Below are positions 62,757 through 64,000 of a stretch of DNA of 64,000 nt, piece by piece. Within the stretch, counting starts at the first letter, position 1. Each line of letters begins with the position of its first letter. The notes under the pieces were generated by a model. It did no database searches, was not told the origin of the DNA, and saw nothing but the letters and a program-made list of their open reading frames with translations. The position numbers were made by a program, and so were the translations under genes. The DNA comes from Desulfobulbus oralis. Lineage in GTDB: Bacteria; Desulfobacterota; Desulfobulbia; Desulfobulbales; Desulfobulbaceae. Location: assembly GCF_002952055.1 (NCBI RefSeq), contig NZ_CP021255.1:2674001-2738000 (forward strand). Reading direction: 5' to 3'.

Positions 62757-64000
62757 ATGAATTTGATTGAACTTATCGGCAATACCCCGCTGGTCAGCCT
62801 GGATAAAATCAACCACAGGCACAATCAGGTGCCCATTCTGGGCAAGCTGGAGGCCAAAAATCCCGGCGGCTCGATAAAAGACAGGGCCGCACTTTCCATG
62901 GTTCTGGCCGGTGAAAAGAGCGGTGAACTCAGCCGGGACAAAATTCTTATTGAAGCCACGAGCGGCAATACCGGCATCGGCATTGCCATGGTCTGCGCCC
63001 AAAGGGGCTACAAGTGCCTGCTCGTCATGCCGGAATCCGCCTCCATCGAGCGCCGCAAAATCATGCTGGCCTATGGCGCGGAAATCATCCTGACCCCGGC
63101 CAAGCTGGCAACCGACGGCGCCATTGAAAAGGCCTATACTCTGGCCCGGGAAAACCCGGAGCAGTACTATCTGGTGGACCAGTACAACAACCCGGCCAAC
63201 TGGCAGGCGCACTACAACGGCACAGCGCCGGAAATCTGGGCGCAGACCAGGGGCCTGGTGACAGATGTCATCGCCACCATGGGCACCAGCGGCACTGCCA
63301 TGGGGCTGTCCCGCTGGTTTCGGGACCATCACCCGGAGGTGCGGGTGATTGCCGTGGAGCCCTGCCCGGGTCACAAGATTCAGGGCTTGAAAAACATGAA
63401 GGAATCCTACCGGCCCGGAATCTTCGACAAAAGCCTGCCATCCGAAATCGTCACCGCCTATGATGAGGGCGCCTTCAGTATGGCAAGAAGGATGGCGGCG
63501 GAAGAGGGGATTCTGGTCGGCATGAGCGGCGGTGCCGCCGTCTTTGCCGCCCTGGAGCGCGCGAAAGAGTTGAGCAGCGGCTGCATCGTGGTCATCCTGC
63601 CGGACAGCGGCGAGCGTTATCTGAGCACCACACTCTTTGCCTCGCAGGAAAGAAGCGGTTCGGGCACGAGCCTCCGGCTTTTCAACACCATGAGCCGCAA
63701 AAAGGAGGTCTTCAAACCGCTGAACCCGGGCAAGGCCACCATGTACGCCTGCGGGCCCACAGCCTTCACCCCGCCCAATCTGGCGCACTGCCGCCGCTTC
63801 GTAGTGGCTGATCTGATCCGCCGTTACCTGGAGTATCGGGGACTAACGGTGGATTCCTACATGAATTACACCGATCTGGACGACAATACCATTGCCGGGG
63901 CAATGCAGGCCGGGCTTGACCTGAAGACCTTTACCGGCCGTCATATCGATCAGTTCAGGCAGGCCGCCGCTGCCCTGGGGGTACAGCCTGCCACTGGCAA
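62757..64000 (+). CDS. Cysteine synthase fused to cysteinyl-tRNA synthetase (truncated by window end)
   Basis: A continuous frame of at least 414 residues. Residues 1-300 are an O-acetylserine sulfhydrylase/cysteine synthase: ELIGNTPLVSLD, PLP Lys in NPGGSIKDRAA, ATSGNTGIG and MGTSGTAMGLS. From about residue 303 the protein continues as a class I CysRS N-terminus: LFNTMSRKKEVFKPLNPG, MYACGPT (zinc Cys C332) and YMNYTDLDDNTI. The expected HIGH is NLAH (341-344), so the first His is Asn. The start has a GAGGAAG site. The fusion could hand newly made cysteine to charging, but this is inference. Confidence 0.9.
   Translation, partial: MNLIELIGNTPLVSLDKINHRHNQVPILGKLEAKNPGGSIKDRAALSMVLAGEKSGELSRDKILIEATSGNTGIGIAMVCAQRGYKCLLVMPESASIERRKIMLAYGAEIILTPAKLATDGAIEKAYTLARENPEQYYLVDQYNNPANWQAHYNGTAPEIWAQTRGLVTDVIATMGTSGTAMGLSRWFRDHHPEVRVIAVEPCPGHKIQGLKNMKESYRPGIFDKSLPSEIVTAYDEGAFSMARRMAAEEGILVGMSGGAAVFAALERAKELSSGCIVVILPDSGERYLSTTLFASQERSGSGTSLRLFNTMSRKKEVFKPLNPGKATMYACGPTAFTPPNLAHCRRFVVADLIRRYLEYRGLTVDSYMNYTDLDDNTIAGAMQAGLDLKTFTGRHIDQFRQAAAALGVQPATG

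Overview
The window is about 64 kb of a GC-rich, Gram-negative chromosome. Gene content suggests a Desulfobacterota (former Deltaproteobacteria) member, most likely near the Desulfobulbales. The clues are LPS and BamA outer-membrane genes, MinCDE, type IV pilus alignment genes pilMNOP, zinc-independent FolE2, and a cysteine synthase fused in frame to a cysteinyl-tRNA synthetase. This placement is inferred from gene content; no 16S gene is present.

Layout. Positions 1-5041 hold the end of minC, then minD and minE, followed by thrC, a purine nucleoside phosphorylase and an amidohydrolase of the MtaD type. Positions 5068-14265 are a low-GC accessory island. It carries a candidate small RNA, an orphan lipoprotein and a complete type I Zorya anti-phage system (zorA, zorB, zorC, zorD). 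The island lies between two imperfect copies of the 3' end of mtaD. A decayed Rhs (YD-repeat) remnant follows to about 14.7 kb. Positions 15.0-20.0 kb (minus strand) encode an EF-hand membrane protein with a repetitive Pro/Ala tail, a secreted UshA-like protein and RarA. Positions 20.1-23.2 kb (plus strand) encode a one-domain nucleotide cyclase, an AEC transporter and a succinate-semialdehyde dehydrogenase, meeting folE2 head-on. Positions 24.1-35.7 kb are one long plus-strand run: hslR, stand-alone IMP cyclohydrolase, purN, pyrR, a degenerate histidine kinase, a U32 protein, msbA, an O-antigen-ligase-like protein, a heptosyltransferase and an internally duplicated membrane protein. Next come bamA with an unusual N-terminal domain, and mfd.

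Positions 43.5-50.9 kb (minus strand) form a pilus-type operon: pilM, pilN, pilO, pilP, a PilQ-like AMIN/STN/TPR protein without a secretin pore, a separate MshL-like secretin lipoprotein and a CsgG/FlgO-like lipoprotein. It ends in a clear terminator. After it lie lepB, pyrB, pyrC, queC, sfsA, then a glycolytic run (gap, rimI, pgk, tpiA), secG, a tRNA-Leu(GAG), ccdA, a TlpA-like thioredoxin, a hotdog thioesterase and the truncated cysK-cysS fusion.

Most plus-strand genes overlap by 4 bases or are a few bases apart, so co-transcription and translational coupling are common. The most noteworthy parts are the Zorya island with its mtaD-tail repeats and leader RNA, the split-secretin pilus operon, the duplicated membrane protein beside LPS genes, and the CysK-CysRS fusion with an altered HIGH motif.
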